A stretch of 22,064 nt of DNA from Halieaceae bacterium UBA5044 (GTDB lineage Bacteria > Pseudomonadota > Gammaproteobacteria > Pseudomonadales > Halieaceae), in assembly GCA_002416125.1 (NCBI GenBank), contig DIBU01000009.1:1396-23459 (forward strand), written 5' to 3'. The notes under the pieces are model-generated. The model worked only from the letters and a program-made list of their open reading frames with translations, was not told the origin of the DNA and searched no databases. Below, in pieces: positions 15,611-22,014 of the stretch. Position numbers and translations under genes: made by a program. Every line of letters starts with the position of its first letter. The stretch's first letter is position 1.

Positions 15611-15630
15611 CGTAGCACCAGCGTAGCACC
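15611..15630. promoter_or_regulatory. Right integrase arm-type sites (two CGTAGCACC copies)
   Basis: This 20-bp block is identical in sequence and orientation to 7533-7552: two CGTAGCACC copies with an 11-bp period. It lies 65 bp inside attR. See the left arm sites for the interpretation. Confidence 0.7.
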
Positions 15631-15661
15631 AGTTAAAATCCACGCCGCAGTGGACGAATAA

Positions 15662-15693
15662 TTTTTCTTTAACTATTTGAATTTAAAGAAAAA
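15662..15693. repeat. AT-rich inverted repeat next to attR
   Basis: TTTTTCTTTAA and TTAAAGAAAAA form perfect 11-bp arms around a 10-nt spacer, between the right arm sites and the attR core. The A/T tracts suggest bent DNA or a binding site for an architectural protein such as IHF or Xis. Without G/C in the stem it would be a weak terminator. Confidence 0.45.
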
Positions 15694-15695
15694 AA

Positions 15696-15740
15696 TGGAG
15701 CTGGCGAGAGGAATCGAACCCCCGACCGGCTGATTACAAA
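15696..15740 (-). repeat. attR: 45-bp direct repeat within intact tRNA-Thr
   Basis: This is the right copy of the 45-bp repeat that also lies at 7369-7413. It forms the 3' part, from anticodon loop to CCA, of the functional tRNA-Thr(TGT), so integration restored the tRNA. Confidence 0.95.
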
Positions 15741-15771
15741 TCAGCTGCTCTACCTACTGAGCTACGCCAGC
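15696..15771 (-). tRNA. tRNA-Thr, anticodon TGT
   Basis: This is a complete 76-nt cloverleaf on the minus strand. GCTGGCG pairs with CGCCAGC, the anticodon loop TTTGTAA gives TGT, and CCA is encoded. It corresponds to E. coli thrU, which follows birA/coaA and precedes tyrU-glyT-thrT-tufB. It is the integration target of the 8.4-kb element, which now lies directly 3' of it. Confidence 0.97.
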
Positions 15772-15806
15772 TAAGCGTTGGGGCGTGCACCCCGGAAAGG
15801 CCGCCG

Positions 15807-15835
15807 ATTCTAGACAATGCGCCGGGACCACGCAA
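15807..15835 (-). promoter_or_regulatory. Sigma70 promoter of tRNA-Thr(TGT)
   Basis: On the minus strand TTGCGT (15830-15835) and TAGAAT (15807-15812) are spaced by 17 bp, followed by a GC-rich CGGCGGCC discriminator-like stretch. This lies between coaX and the tRNA, so the tRNA keeps its own promoter after integration. The start site is expected near 15800 (inferred). Confidence 0.65.
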
Positions 15836-15855
15836 GCCCAATGCGCCGCAGCGTG

Positions 15856-16605
15856 CTATTCCGCGCGGCGCATACTCGCCAGTACTTCCAGCCCTTCGAA
15901 CACCAGATCGGGGCGCAGCGTTCCCACACCACCCAGCAGAGCCTGCAGAGTAGGCGCTGCACCGCCACAGAAAAAGAGTTCGGGGGCCGGGTCAGCCGCC
16001 TCGCGCAGCGCCAGCAGCACCGCACCGGCCTGGGCAAGCGCAATACCATGGCGCACCGCCTCGGCTGTGGACTGCCCCGGCGGCAGGGCGTAGACGGGCT
16101 GTTCGGCAAACCGCACGCGGTCGGTGTCCAGCAGCAGGGCACGCTCCATCAGCGCGGCCCCGGGGATAATGTAACCGCCCTCGTGGCGACCGTCCGCGGC
16201 GACCAGGTCAATGGTCAGCGCTGACCCGGCATCTACGACCACGAACCGCTCCGCGCACTGTTGACGGGTACCCAACATTGCCAACCAGCGGTCCACCCCC
16301 ATGCGCAGGGGCTGGGCATAGCTGTTCTGCAGGTCACCACTGCGCGCTTCGCTGCGGGCAAACCAAATTGCCGCGCTCGGCCAGCGCTGTTCCAGCAGGC
16401 GTCGCACGGCATCTTCCGTCGCCTCGCTGGAGACGCTGGCGATCCAGATCTGCGCAGGTTGCGCCGGCTGCTCCAGCAAAGCGTCAAGCGTTTGCGGGGC
16501 ATCGTGGCGAAACTGGCCCCGTGCAATCACCTGCGCGCCCCGCAGGAGCCGCCATTTGGCGCTGCTGTTACCCATATCCAGCTGCAGGCAATGCAGCGCG
16601 CTCAT
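15856..16605 (-). CDS. coaX: Type III pantothenate kinase
   Basis: This 249-residue cytoplasmic kinase phosphorylates pantothenate, the first step of CoA synthesis. The type III hallmarks are LDMGNSSAKW (phosphate loop) near the N-terminus, the MGVDRW pantothenate-site motif, VVDAGSALTIDLV and GGYIIPG, all in the usual order of this ASKHA-fold family. Its length is normal. The ATG overlaps the birA TGA by 4 bp (ATGA), the common birA-coaX pairing in gammaproteobacteria that lack CoaA at this place. It is followed downstream by tRNA-Thr(TGT). Confidence 0.96.
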   Translation of the reverse strand: MSALHCLQLDMGNSSAKWRLLRGAQVIARGQFRHDAPQTLDALLEQPAQPAQIWIASVSSEATEDAVRRLLEQRWPSAAIWFARSEARSGDLQNSYAQPLRMGVDRWLAMLGTRQQCAERFVVVDAGSALTIDLVAADGRHEGGYIIPGAALMERALLLDTDRVRFAEQPVYALPPGQSTAEAVRHGIALAQAGAVLLALREAADPAPELFFCGGAAPTLQALLGGVGTLRPDLVFEGLEVLASMRRAE

Positions 16606-17579
16606 GGGGCCGCCCGCAGGGAGATTTCCCCCCCATAAACAGATTGCAGCCCCAGCGTAGTTTCCAGCTGCAGGGCACCCCGTGCGTCGACACCGCGCGC
16701 CACGCCGGCCTGGCGCTGCTCGCCACTGTGCAAGACCACGGGCTTGTCCGCGAAGGCGTCCAGCGTCATCCATGAATCACGCCAGGGCGTGAACCCGGTA
16801 TCACCGAAGGTGGACGCCAGTGGCAGCAGTTCGTTGAGCAGCGCGGCCAGCAGGGCATTGCGCCCAGGAGGCTTGCCCCCACTGAGGTGGGTCAGGTCAG
16901 TCCAGGCCTGGTCGATTCCTTCGGCGGCAGCGGCGGGCATGGCCACATTGATCCCCACTCCCACCACCACCTGGCAGCGCCCAGCGGCATCGCCCGCCAT
17001 TTCCAGCAGGACGCCGCCGAGTTTCGCGCCGTTCGCGAGCAGGTCGTTGGGCCACTTCAACTGCAGCCCCGGAACACCCAGCCCGTTCAGGGCGCGTACC
17101 ACAGCGACACCTACCGCCAGGCTCAGCCCCTCCAGCGCCGCTGCACCCTGGTGGTACTCCCAGGAAAACGACAGGTAAATGTTGCGCGCGTAGGGGCTTA
17201 CCCACTCCCGCCCCCGGCGACCACGGCCGGCAGTCTGCTGCTCCGCACTGCAGGCCTGCCCCGGCCCGCAGCCCGCCGCGATGCCCCGCAGCATTTCGGC
17301 ATTCGTGGAATCCACCGTCTCCAACAACTGTAGCCCCCCCAGCAGATTGCGGGCGGACGCCGTCAGCCCGGCCCGCACCTGGCGCTCGTCCAGCAACTCG
17401 ACGCCGCCCGGGATGCGGTAGCCGCGACCCTTGACCGATTCCACCTGCAGCCCCAGCGACTGCAGGCGATTGAGCTGCTTCCAGATCGCGGTTCGGCTCA
17501 CGCCCAGCGCATCGGCCAGCGCCTGGCCAGAGTGAAACTCGCCGTCCGCGAGCAGGGGCACAAGGGTGGTATTGGGCAT
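16602..17579 (-). CDS. birA: Bifunctional biotin-protein ligase / biotin operon repressor
   Basis: This 325-residue protein activates biotin to biotinyl-AMP and attaches it to carboxylase carrier domains. The N-terminal helix-turn-helix (about 15-45: HSGQALADALGVSRTAIWKQ) indicates the repressor-type enzyme. The biotinyl-AMP loop GRGRRGREW (118-126), KWPND (175-179), and Lys186 in the AKLGGVL strand match E. coli BirA, as does the length. The start was set at MPNTTLVP; the longer frame to 18152 is antisense to the SnoaL-like gene. Biotinylation connects it functionally to the biotin-dependent methylcrotonyl-CoA carboxylase encoded by liuB and its missing partner. Confidence 0.96.
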   Translation of the reverse strand: MPNTTLVPLLADGEFHSGQALADALGVSRTAIWKQLNRLQSLGLQVESVKGRGYRIPGGVELLDERQVRAGLTASARNLLGGLQLLETVDSTNAEMLRGIAAGCGPGQACSAEQQTAGRGRRGREWVSPYARNIYLSFSWEYHQGAAALEGLSLAVGVAVVRALNGLGVPGLQLKWPNDLLANGAKLGGVLLEMAGDAAGRCQVVVGVGINVAMPAAAAEGIDQAWTDLTHLSGGKPPGRNALLAALLNELLPLASTFGDTGFTPWRDSWMTLDAFADKPVVLHSGEQRQAGVARGVDARGALQLETTLGLQSVYGGEISLRAAP

Positions 17580-17741
17580 CGGCGGGCAATCAGTCAGCAA
17601 AACATGCGGCGAATCATAGCAAACCCGGCGCCGGTTCAACTCACTAAACAGCGCGATTGGCCCTGCGCAGGAAATCCAGCCAGAGTACTTTGACGCAGCG
17701 CGCGTTTGCCGGTCGAACGGGCGCCCACCAGGAGAGCCGCC

Positions 17742-18266
17742 ATGCCACACCTCGACGATGCCACGCTCCGGGCCGCCGCCGACAGGCTGATTCGCGCCCA
17801 TGAACAGGCGTCCCACGACAACGAATGGACATTTTTCGTGGACCAGATTTACGCCCGCGACTGCGTGTACACCTGCGAGTATGCCGGTGTCATGGAGGTC
17901 ACCGCCAGAGGCGTTGCAGAAATCAAGGCCACGCACTACGGCCGCGACATGCAGGTGGGCTGGGAAGGCTGGACCTTTCCCTACCTCGGCGTCTATACCG
18001 GCGGCAACAACCGACTTATCACCCACTGGATGAACCGCGGCCCGGGCCGACGCAGCGACGGCGGCTATTACGAAACGCCCGGGGTGTCCTTCATCACCCT
18101 GGATGCCGACGCCAGGATCATTCGCCAGTTCGACCTGTTTGATCTCGCCCACCAGATGCGCCTCTGTGATGAACTGGATGCCGCGGGCCTGCTGTCACCC
18201 GAATTGAAGGAAAACTGGGTAGGGCCCATGAAAGCCCGCCTGCAGGCACAGCTGGCCGCTTCCTGA
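17742..18266 (+). CDS. SnoaL/NTF2-like fold protein
   Basis: This 174-residue protein has the alpha+beta cone of the NTF2/SnoaL superfamily: an N-terminal helix ADRLIRAHEQASHDNEWTFF, a YARDCVYTCEYAG strand pair, a conserved WTFPYLGVYTGGNNRLITHW central sheet, and a FDLFDLAHQMR C-terminal helix. Members include ketosteroid isomerase-like enzymes and small-molecule-binding proteins; the actual ligand cannot be read here. AGGAG lies 7 bp before ATG 17742, deciding the start over an upstream TTG. It is divergent from birA and lies just upstream of liuR, but separated from it by the LiuR operator. Confidence 0.78.
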   Translation: MPHLDDATLRAAADRLIRAHEQASHDNEWTFFVDQIYARDCVYTCEYAGVMEVTARGVAEIKATHYGRDMQVGWEGWTFPYLGVYTGGNNRLITHWMNRGPGRRSDGGYYETPGVSFITLDADARIIRQFDLFDLAHQMRLCDELDAAGLLSPELKENWVGPMKARLQAQLAAS

Positions 18267-18326
18267 GTCAGGCAGCAACCGGATTGCTCAGGCAGCAGAC
18301 GTCGTGGCCCTGCTCGCCGCAATTTA

Positions 18327-18344
18327 GTTTACGTTAACGTAAAC
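18327..18344. promoter_or_regulatory. LiuR operator, 18-bp perfect palindrome
   Basis: GTTTACGTTAACGTAAAC is a perfect 18-bp dyad, 40 bp before the liuR start, and resembles the known proteobacterial LiuR (MerR-type) recognition sequence. Downstream TATATT (18351-18356) is a plausible -10; TTTACG inside the dyad is 17 bp upstream of it. LiuR binding here would control its own operon. Confidence 0.85.
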
Positions 18345-18383
18345 GTAGGCTATATTTCCACCACTACCCCATAGGCAGGTGCC

Positions 18384-18764
18384 GTGACAGATCGCAGCTA
18401 CAGCATCTCGGAGTTGGCGACGGAGTTCGGTGTGACCACCCGGACGATACGCTTTTACGAGGAAAAAGGGCTCATACACCCGCGGCGGGTCGGGCAGAAG
18501 CGTCTGTACAGCCCCAGCGACAGGGTGCGTATCAAGCTGATCCTGCGCGGCAAGCGCATCGGCATGAGCCTGCAGGAAAGCGTGGAAGTGATCGATCTGT
18601 ACGACCCCGCCCATAATAACCGCAGCCAGCTACACTCATTGATACGCACGGTGCAGGAGAAGCGTGAGCGATTGCTGCGCCAGAAGCGGGACATCGAAGA
18701 CATGCTCGCGGGCCTGGATGAAGTACAGACCCTGTGTGAACAGGGGCTGAAAGATGCCGACTGA
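18384..18764 (+). CDS. liuR: MerR-family regulator of leucine/isovalerate degradation
   Basis: This 126-residue MerR-type regulator has an N-terminal winged HTH (ISELATEFGVTTRTIRFYEE, 8-27, then KGLIHPRR) and a C-terminal coiled-coil (about 80-115). It lacks the metal-binding Cys pairs of CueR/ZntR types, as expected for LiuR, which responds to branched-chain acyl-CoA metabolism. It starts with GTG. Directly upstream is the palindromic operator and directly downstream liuA and liuB, the classic liuR-liuABCD order, so the assignment rests on both sequence and context. Confidence 0.92.
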   Translation: MTDRSYSISELATEFGVTTRTIRFYEEKGLIHPRRVGQKRLYSPSDRVRIKLILRGKRIGMSLQESVEVIDLYDPAHNNRSQLHSLIRTVQEKRERLLRQKRDIEDMLAGLDEVQTLCEQGLKDAD

Positions 18765-18836
18765 AAACCGACAGCAGCGCAGTAACCAGGCGGCCCGCGG
18801 GCCACACAATGACCACGAACAAAGGCAGGATCGACC

Positions 18837-20006
18837 ATGAATACCGGCTACCCCACGCTTAACTTTGGCCTCGGCGAGGAGCTGGACATGCTCCGCGACG
18901 CCGTCTACCAGATGTGCCAGAAGGAGATCGCACCGCGCGCCGCGCAAATCGACCGCGATAACGCTTTCCCCATGGACCTGTGGCGCAAGTTTGGTGACAT
19001 GGGACTGCTCGGGATCACCGTTGAAGAGCAGTACGGGGGCTCCAACATGGGCTATCTCGCACACAGCATCGTGATGGAGGAGATCAGCCGGGCGTCCGCG
19101 TCGGTAGGGCTGTCCTACGGCGCCATGTCCAACCTGTGCCTGAACCAGATCCAGAAGAACGGCAGCGAAGCGCAGAAACAGCAGTATCTGCCGAAGCTCT
19201 GCAGCGGAGAGCACGTGGGGGCGCTCGCCATGTCCGAGCCCAACGCCGGCTCGGATGTGGTCAGCATGAAGCTGCAGGCGCGCAAGGAGGGCGAAACCTA
19301 CTACCTGAACGGCAGCAAAATGTGGATTACCAATGGCCCGGACGCGGACGTCTACGTGATCTACGCCAAAACCGACCCCCAGGCCGGCTCCAAAGGCATC
19401 ACCGCCTTTCTCGTGGAGCGGGATTTCCCCGGCTTTTCGCGCTCGCCCAAGCTGGACAAGCTGGGCATGCGCGGCTCCAACACCTGTGAGCTGGTCTTTG
19501 ACAACACACCGGTCCCCGCCGCAAACATTCTGCGCGGCGAGGGCCAGGGTGTAAAAGTATTGATGTCGGGCCTCGACTACGAGCGCACCGTGCTTTCGGG
19601 CGGGCCGGTCGGCATCATGCAGGCCTGCCTCGACGAAGTTGTGCCATATCTCCATACACGGGAACAGTTTGGCCAGAGCATCGGCCAGTTCCAGCTCATG
19701 CAGGGCAAGCTGGCGGACATGTACGCGGACCTCTCCGCCTGCCGGGCCTACCTGTATGCCGTGGCTGCGGCCTGCGACCGTGGCGAGGAAACCCGCAAGG
19801 ACTGCGCCGCCGTCATCCTCTACACCGCAGAAAAGGCGACACAGATGGCCCTGCAGGCCATTCAGGCGCTGGGCGGCTATGGCTATACCAACGATGCCAA
19901 CGCCGGCCGCCTGCTGCGCGATGCCAAACTGTACGAAATTGGCGCCGGCACCTCGGAGATCCGCCGTATGCTGATCGGTCGTGAACTGTTCAACGAAACC
20001 GCCTGA
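18837..20006 (+). CDS. liuA: Isovaleryl-CoA dehydrogenase
   Basis: This 389-residue FAD enzyme of the acyl-CoA dehydrogenase family oxidises isovaleryl-CoA to 3-methylcrotonyl-CoA in leucine catabolism. The family signature ALAMSEPNAGSD (129-140) contacts FAD and substrate. The catalytic base is Glu249 in GLDYER, the position used by isovaleryl-CoA dehydrogenases rather than the C-terminal base of medium-chain enzymes. The C-terminal IQALGGYGYTNDANAGRLLR and GAGTSEIRRMLIGREL motifs are intact. It lies 72 bp after liuR and 12 bp before liuB in one operon. Confidence 0.95.
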   Translation: MNTGYPTLNFGLGEELDMLRDAVYQMCQKEIAPRAAQIDRDNAFPMDLWRKFGDMGLLGITVEEQYGGSNMGYLAHSIVMEEISRASASVGLSYGAMSNLCLNQIQKNGSEAQKQQYLPKLCSGEHVGALAMSEPNAGSDVVSMKLQARKEGETYYLNGSKMWITNGPDADVYVIYAKTDPQAGSKGITAFLVERDFPGFSRSPKLDKLGMRGSNTCELVFDNTPVPAANILRGEGQGVKVLMSGLDYERTVLSGGPVGIMQACLDEVVPYLHTREQFGQSIGQFQLMQGKLADMYADLSACRAYLYAVAAACDRGEETRKDCAAVILYTAEKATQMALQAIQALGGYGYTNDANAGRLLRDAKLYEIGAGTSEIRRMLIGRELFNETA

Positions 20007-20018
20007 CGGAGTACCGCC

Positions 20019-21626
20019 ATGACCGTGCTGCAATCCCGGCTGAACCCGCGCGACGAAGCCTTCCAGGCCAACCGCGACCACATGCAGGCCCAGGTGGATG
20101 ACCTGCGCGACAAAGTCGCTGCACTGCGCGAGGGTGGCGGTAAAAAGGCGCAGGAACGCCACCTCGAACGCGGCAAACTGCTGCCCCGGCAACGCCTGCA
20201 GGCACTGCTGGACCCGGGATCACCGTTCCTCGAGTTGTCACAACTGGCGGCCCTGGATGTCTACGATGACCCCGTACCCGGCGCGGGCATCATCACCGGC
20301 ATCGGCCGGGTGGCCGGCCAGGAGTGCATGATCTTTGTGAACGACGCCACTGTGAAAGGCGGCACCTACTACCCCATGACCGTAAAGAAGCAGGGCCGCG
20401 CGCAGACCATTGCCGAAGAGAACCACCTGCCCTGCCTGTACCTCGTGGACTCCGGCGGCGCCTTCCTGCCTCTGCAGGACGAAGTGTTTCCCGACCGGGA
20501 GCACTTCGGTCATGCGTTTTACAATCAGGCGCGCATGTCCGCGAAGGGCATCCCGCAGATCGCCGCCGTGCTCGGTTCCTGCACCGCCGGCGGCGCCTAC
20601 CTGCCGGCAATGGCCGACGAGTCAATCATCGTCAAGAACCAGGGCACCATCTTCCTCGGCGGCCCACCGCTGGTGAAGGCGGCGACCGGCGAGGTGGTGA
20701 CTGCTGAGGAACTGGGCGGCGCCGATGTGCACTGCCGCACCTCTGGCGTCACCGACCATTACGCCAATAACGACCACCATGCACTGGAACTGATGCGCCG
20801 AGCCGTGGCACGCCTGAACCGCGTCAAACCCGTGCAACTGGACATCCGTGAGCCGCAGGACCCGCTCTACGACACCCGCGAGGTCTACGGCGTGATACCC
20901 GCTGACAGCCGGCAGCCCTACGATGTGCGCGAGATCATCATGCGCATTGTCGATGGCTCGGCGTTCGATGAATTCAAGGCGCTGTACGGTGAAAGCCTGG
21001 TCTGCGGCTTCGCCCGCATTCACGGCTACCCGGTTGGCATCGTGGCCAACAATGGCATTCTGTTTGGCGAATCCGCGGTGAAGGGAGCACACTTTGTGGA
21101 ACTCTGCGCCCAGCGCAAAACCCCTCTGGTGTTCCTGCAGAACATCACCGGCTTTATGGTCGGCAAACAGTACGAGGCCGGTGGTATCGCGCGCCATGGC
21201 GCCAAGATGGTACACGCCGTGGCCTGTGCCAATGTGCCCAAATTCACCGTCATGATCGGTGGCTCCTTCGGCGCCGGCAACTACGCCATGTGCGGTCGTG
21301 CCTACGAGCCGCGCTTCCTCTTCATGTGGCCCAATGCGCGCATCTCCGTCATGGGTGGCGAGCAGGCGGCAGGGGTGTTGGCGACGGTAAAGCAGGACCA
21401 GCTGGCCCGCGATGGCAAGGCGATGACGGCGGAAGAGGAGCGCGCCTTCAAGCAGCCGATCCTGGACTTGTATGAAAAGCAGGGGCACCCCTACTACGCC
21501 TCCGCGCGGTTGTGGGACGATGGGGTAATTGATCCCGCAGACACGCGGACGGTGTTGGGTTTGGCGATTTCCGCGGCGCTGAATGCGCCGGTAGAGGAGA
21601 CGCGGTTTGGGGTGTTCCGGATGTGA
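20019..21626 (+). CDS. liuB: Methylcrotonyl-CoA carboxylase, beta (carboxyltransferase) subunit
   Basis: This 535-residue carboxyltransferase moves carboxyl from carboxybiotin to 3-methylcrotonyl-CoA. It has the two crotonase-fold halves of the acyl-CoA carboxyltransferase family. The N half includes YLVDSGGAFLPLQDEVFPD and GSCTAGGAYLPAMADE; the C half includes the FLQNITGFMVG and GGSFGAGNYAMCGRAYEPRF segments typical of MCC beta. It needs the biotin-carrying alpha subunit (usually liuD), which is not in the window. The liuC and liuD genes do not follow immediately: about 440 bp of repeat-rich DNA comes next. Confidence 0.95.
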   Translation: MTVLQSRLNPRDEAFQANRDHMQAQVDDLRDKVAALREGGGKKAQERHLERGKLLPRQRLQALLDPGSPFLELSQLAALDVYDDPVPGAGIITGIGRVAGQECMIFVNDATVKGGTYYPMTVKKQGRAQTIAEENHLPCLYLVDSGGAFLPLQDEVFPDREHFGHAFYNQARMSAKGIPQIAAVLGSCTAGGAYLPAMADESIIVKNQGTIFLGGPPLVKAATGEVVTAEELGGADVHCRTSGVTDHYANNDHHALELMRRAVARLNRVKPVQLDIREPQDPLYDTREVYGVIPADSRQPYDVREIIMRIVDGSAFDEFKALYGESLVCGFARIHGYPVGIVANNGILFGESAVKGAHFVELCAQRKTPLVFLQNITGFMVGKQYEAGGIARHGAKMVHAVACANVPKFTVMIGGSFGAGNYAMCGRAYEPRFLFMWPNARISVMGGEQAAGVLATVKQDQLARDGKAMTAEEERAFKQPILDLYEKQGHPYYASARLWDDGVIDPADTRTVLGLAISAALNAPVEETRFGVFRM

Positions 21627-21672
21627 GCGAAGCGTTGGACGCCAGTGTGGTTGGGAGCTGCCTTGCGGACGG

Positions 21673-21807
21673 GCGCGTGGGCGCTTCGTTTACGCGCGGG
21701 TGCGTGGGGGCTCCGTTTGCGGGCGGGTGCGTGGGGGCTTCGTTTGCGAGCGGACGCGTGGGGGCTTCGTTTGCGGGCGGACGCGTGGGGGCTTCGTTTG
21801 CGGGCGG
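21673..21807. repeat. 27-bp tandem repeat, five copies
   Basis: Five head-to-tail units of 27 bp begin at 21673, 21700, 21727, 21754 and 21781. The last two are identical and the others differ at a few positions (consensus ACGCGTGGGGGCTTCGTTTG plus CGGGCGG). Because 27 is a multiple of 3, artificial low-complexity frames (Ala-Trp-Gly-Leu or Pro-Gln-Thr-Lys repeats) stay open on both strands. Neither looks like a real protein. The array lies directly behind liuB. Confidence 0.9.
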
Positions 21808-21917
21808 GGCGACGGGGAGGCGCTGGCCGGAAACGCTACGAGCACATCCATGTGCGCTCGATGGCGGCCGTCCATGGCCGCCAACGTTCCGGCCAGCGCC
21901 TCCCCGCCGCCCCGCCC
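21802..21917. repeat. Large inverted repeat with internal hairpins
   Basis: Arms of 31 bp (21802-21832 and 21887-21917) pair with one mismatch; the inner 20 bp (21813-21832 with 21887-21906) are perfect. The 54-bp interior holds two smaller hairpins: GCACAT-cc-ATGTGC, and TGGCGGCC-gtccat-GGCCGCCA. The whole can fold as a three-way cruciform. It starts inside the last tandem repeat unit. It could be a miniature non-autonomous element, a REP-like repeat or a strong terminator for liuB. Confidence 0.75.
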
Positions 21918-21984
21918 TGAAAGAGGCAGTGAATCCCAGCTTGTGGTGCGCCGCTTACCGGACGAGAAAATCCCCGACCTGCTG

Positions 21985-22014
21985 CTCGACTGCCTACAAC
22001 GTGCGGCAGTCGAG
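21985..22014. repeat. Hairpin CTCGACTGCC / GGCAGTCGAG
   Basis: Perfect 10-bp arms (21985-21994, 22005-22014) surround a 10-nt loop. The rest of 21918-22064 shows no convincing gene. At the window edge GGCGGCCATGGA (22051-22062) is the reverse complement of 21871-21882 inside the large inverted repeat, suggesting a second member of the same repeat family starting there. Confidence 0.6.

Larger units (their letters stand above)
7369..15740. mobile_element. Integrative element inserted in tRNA-Thr(TGT)
   Basis: This 8.4-kb element is bounded by perfect 45-bp direct repeats (7369-7413 and 15696-15740). The right copy is the 3' 45 nt of an intact tRNA-Thr; the left copy is an isolated tRNA fragment. 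An integrase gene starts about 190 bp inside the left end. Contents in order: integrase, an unknown coupled protein, Stf0-like sulfotransferase, AlpA-like HTH, DUF927 ATPase, XRE-like regulator and two unrecognised proteins. No structural phage, relaxase or secretion genes are seen. The region from the sulfotransferase on, especially 14200-15700, is visibly more AT-rich than the flanks. It is best described as a satellite-like or mobilisable integrative element that needs a helper for transfer (inference). Confidence 0.93.

Noticed and set aside
7533..15630. CGTAGCACC pairs as CRISPR-like repeats
   Set aside because: Only two adjacent copies per end with a 2-bp gap, no spacers and no cas genes; integrase arm sites explain them better.
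17580..18152. N-terminal extension of birA to 18152 on the minus strand
   Set aside because: It is antisense to the SnoaL-like gene; the BirA family begins at the HTH starting at 17579, giving the normal length.
18268..18300. Short direct repeat TCAGGCAGCA and 5-bp hairpin after the SnoaL-like gene
   Set aside because: Too short to separate from chance; no U-tract for a terminator.
21645..21920. Repetitive open frames over the 27-bp array on both strands
   Set aside because: They exist only because the repeat unit is a multiple of three. Composition is low-complexity, with no ribosome site and no domain.
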